A stretch of 6,746 nucleotides of DNA. It comes from Hyphomicrobiales bacterium (GTDB taxonomy: Bacteria; Pseudomonadota; Alphaproteobacteria; Rhizobiales; Aestuariivirgaceae). The notes under the pieces were generated by a model. That model made no database searches, was not told where the DNA came from, and saw nothing but the letters and a program-made list of their open reading frames with translations. Shown one piece after another: positions 6,486 to 6,746 of the stretch (positions are counted from its first letter, which is position 1; every line of letters starts with the position of its first letter). A program made the translations under genes and the position numbers. Location of the stretch: NCBI GenBank assembly GCA_023266715.1, contig JAHFPK010000157.1, positions 1-6,746 of the forward strand. The letters run 5' to 3'.

Positions 6486-6490
6486 CCCTT
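6486..6490 (-). promoter_or_regulatory. Ribosome binding site deciding the GTG start of gyrA
   Basis: AAGGG on the minus strand lies six bases before the GTG at 6479. It partly overlaps an in-frame TAA (6491-6489), so no longer gyrA product can start upstream. This supports GTG as the real initiator. Confidence 0.75.
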
Positions 6491-6551
6491 AACTCAAGCA
6501 TTCTGCCGCTGCAAAACCGCCATGATTTTTGGACGATTCGAGCGACTGCCT

Positions 6552-6580
6552 AGTTTAGTTTGACAGGGTTTCAACCGCAA
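6552..6580 (-). promoter_or_regulatory. Candidate promoter for gyrA
   Basis: On the minus strand TTGCGG (6580-6575) and TAAACT (6557-6552) are 17 bases apart. The -10 box matches TATAAT at four of six positions and the -35 box shares only TTG. Transcription would begin near 6545, giving a leader of about 66 bases. The 145-base gap between the upstream gene and gyrA is the natural place for a promoter, but the exact boxes are uncertain; TTGAAA at 6574-6569 is another possible -35 box with a poorer spacing. Confidence 0.35.
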
Positions 6581-6613
6581 CGAAAAGAGATAGGAAATCC
6601 GAAGAAAAACGGT

Positions 6614-6635
6614 GCAAAACTGTATTAGATTTTGC
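6614..6635 (-). terminator. Weak hairpin at the end of the right-edge gene, possible terminator
   Basis: GCAAAA (6635-6630) and TTTTGC (6619-6614) on the minus strand can pair around a ten-base loop that contains the stop codon. A run of five T follows after ACCG. The stem is short and AT-rich, so termination would be weak; it could be chance. Confidence 0.2.
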
Positions 6636-6746
6636 GGAACTTGACCCCGTTGCCGCGATACCAGCCGTCATCCGCTATGACCTGCGAACACGAGGTCTTG
6701 CCGTTGAGCCAGTTGGACCAGACAATGCAAAGCTTGCCGCTCTTGA
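6625..6746 (-). CDS. C-terminal fragment of an unrecognised protein (runs off the right edge)
   Basis: The minus-strand frame is open from the window edge to TAA at 6627-6625, giving 39 residues. The end reads GKLCIVWSNW, then NGKTSCSQV, DDGWYRGNG and VKFRKI. It is rich in Trp, Gly and Lys and has two cysteines 13 residues apart. Repeated short strands ending in aromatic residues suggest a beta-rich domain. The style recalls small secreted proteins of rhizobia such as the DUF995 group, but this is only an impression. Coding character is supported by alternation of sensible codons and by the stop being followed by a non-coding AT-rich gap. The start and full length lie outside the window. Confidence 0.65.
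   Translation of the reverse strand, partial: KSGKLCIVWSNWLNGKTSCSQVIADDGWYRGNGVKFRKI

Noticed and set aside
5745..6563. Plus-strand 272-codon open frame opposite gyrA and its upstream gap
   Set aside because: It is antisense to the strongly conserved N-terminal part of gyrA. The His/Arg/Ala-rich product resembles no family, and open frames opposite GC-rich genes are common.
6560..6574. TTGA-N7-TCAA inverted motif as an Fnr/FixK-type box before gyrA
   Set aside because: The Fnr/FixK box has TTGA-N6-TCAA spacing with a defined centre; here the spacing is seven, and gyrA is not an expected target.

Overview
The window looks like chromosomal, housekeeping DNA from an alphaproteobacterium, most likely of the Hyphomicrobiales/Rhizobiales. 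This rests on the GyrA and CoaD sequence style, the gene order gyrA - coaD - two cyclophilins - queA - tgt (from memory of rhizobial genomes, not searched), and moderately GC-rich codon use. Every supported gene is on the minus strand, so transcription runs from right to left. No mobile element, CRISPR array, rRNA, tRNA or phage gene was seen, and no gene-free stretch exceeds 300 bases.

In the direction of transcription: the right edge holds the last 39 codons of an unrecognised Trp/Cys-containing protein (6625-6746). A 145-base gap follows, with a candidate promoter and a Shine-Dalgarno site for gyrA. gyrA (DNA gyrase subunit A, 904 aa, GTG start) fills 3765-6479. After 59 bases comes a LysE/RhtB-family exporter (3094-3705), and after 35 bases coaD (phosphopantetheine adenylyltransferase, 2561-3058). 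coaD lacks a clear ribosome binding site, but has a promoter-like sequence placed so that transcription would begin on its own ATG.

After an 83-base gap a tightly packed operon begins: an exported cyclophilin (ppiA-like, 1968-2477), a cytoplasmic cyclophilin (ppiB-like, 1501-1968), a small exported protein of unknown function (1115-1501), queA (57-1115) and the first 20 codons of tgt (1-60). Each junction in this set is a stop/start overlap of 1 or 4 bases, so translation is probably coupled. QueA and Tgt act in succession in queuosine modification of tRNA wobble position 34. The cyclophilins are proline isomerases for the periplasm and the cytoplasm.

The window is mostly ordinary. No convincing new biological system was found. 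The points most worth a second look are the possibly leaderless coaD mRNA, the unknown exported protein inside the queuosine operon, and the tandem cyclophilins addressed to different compartments.
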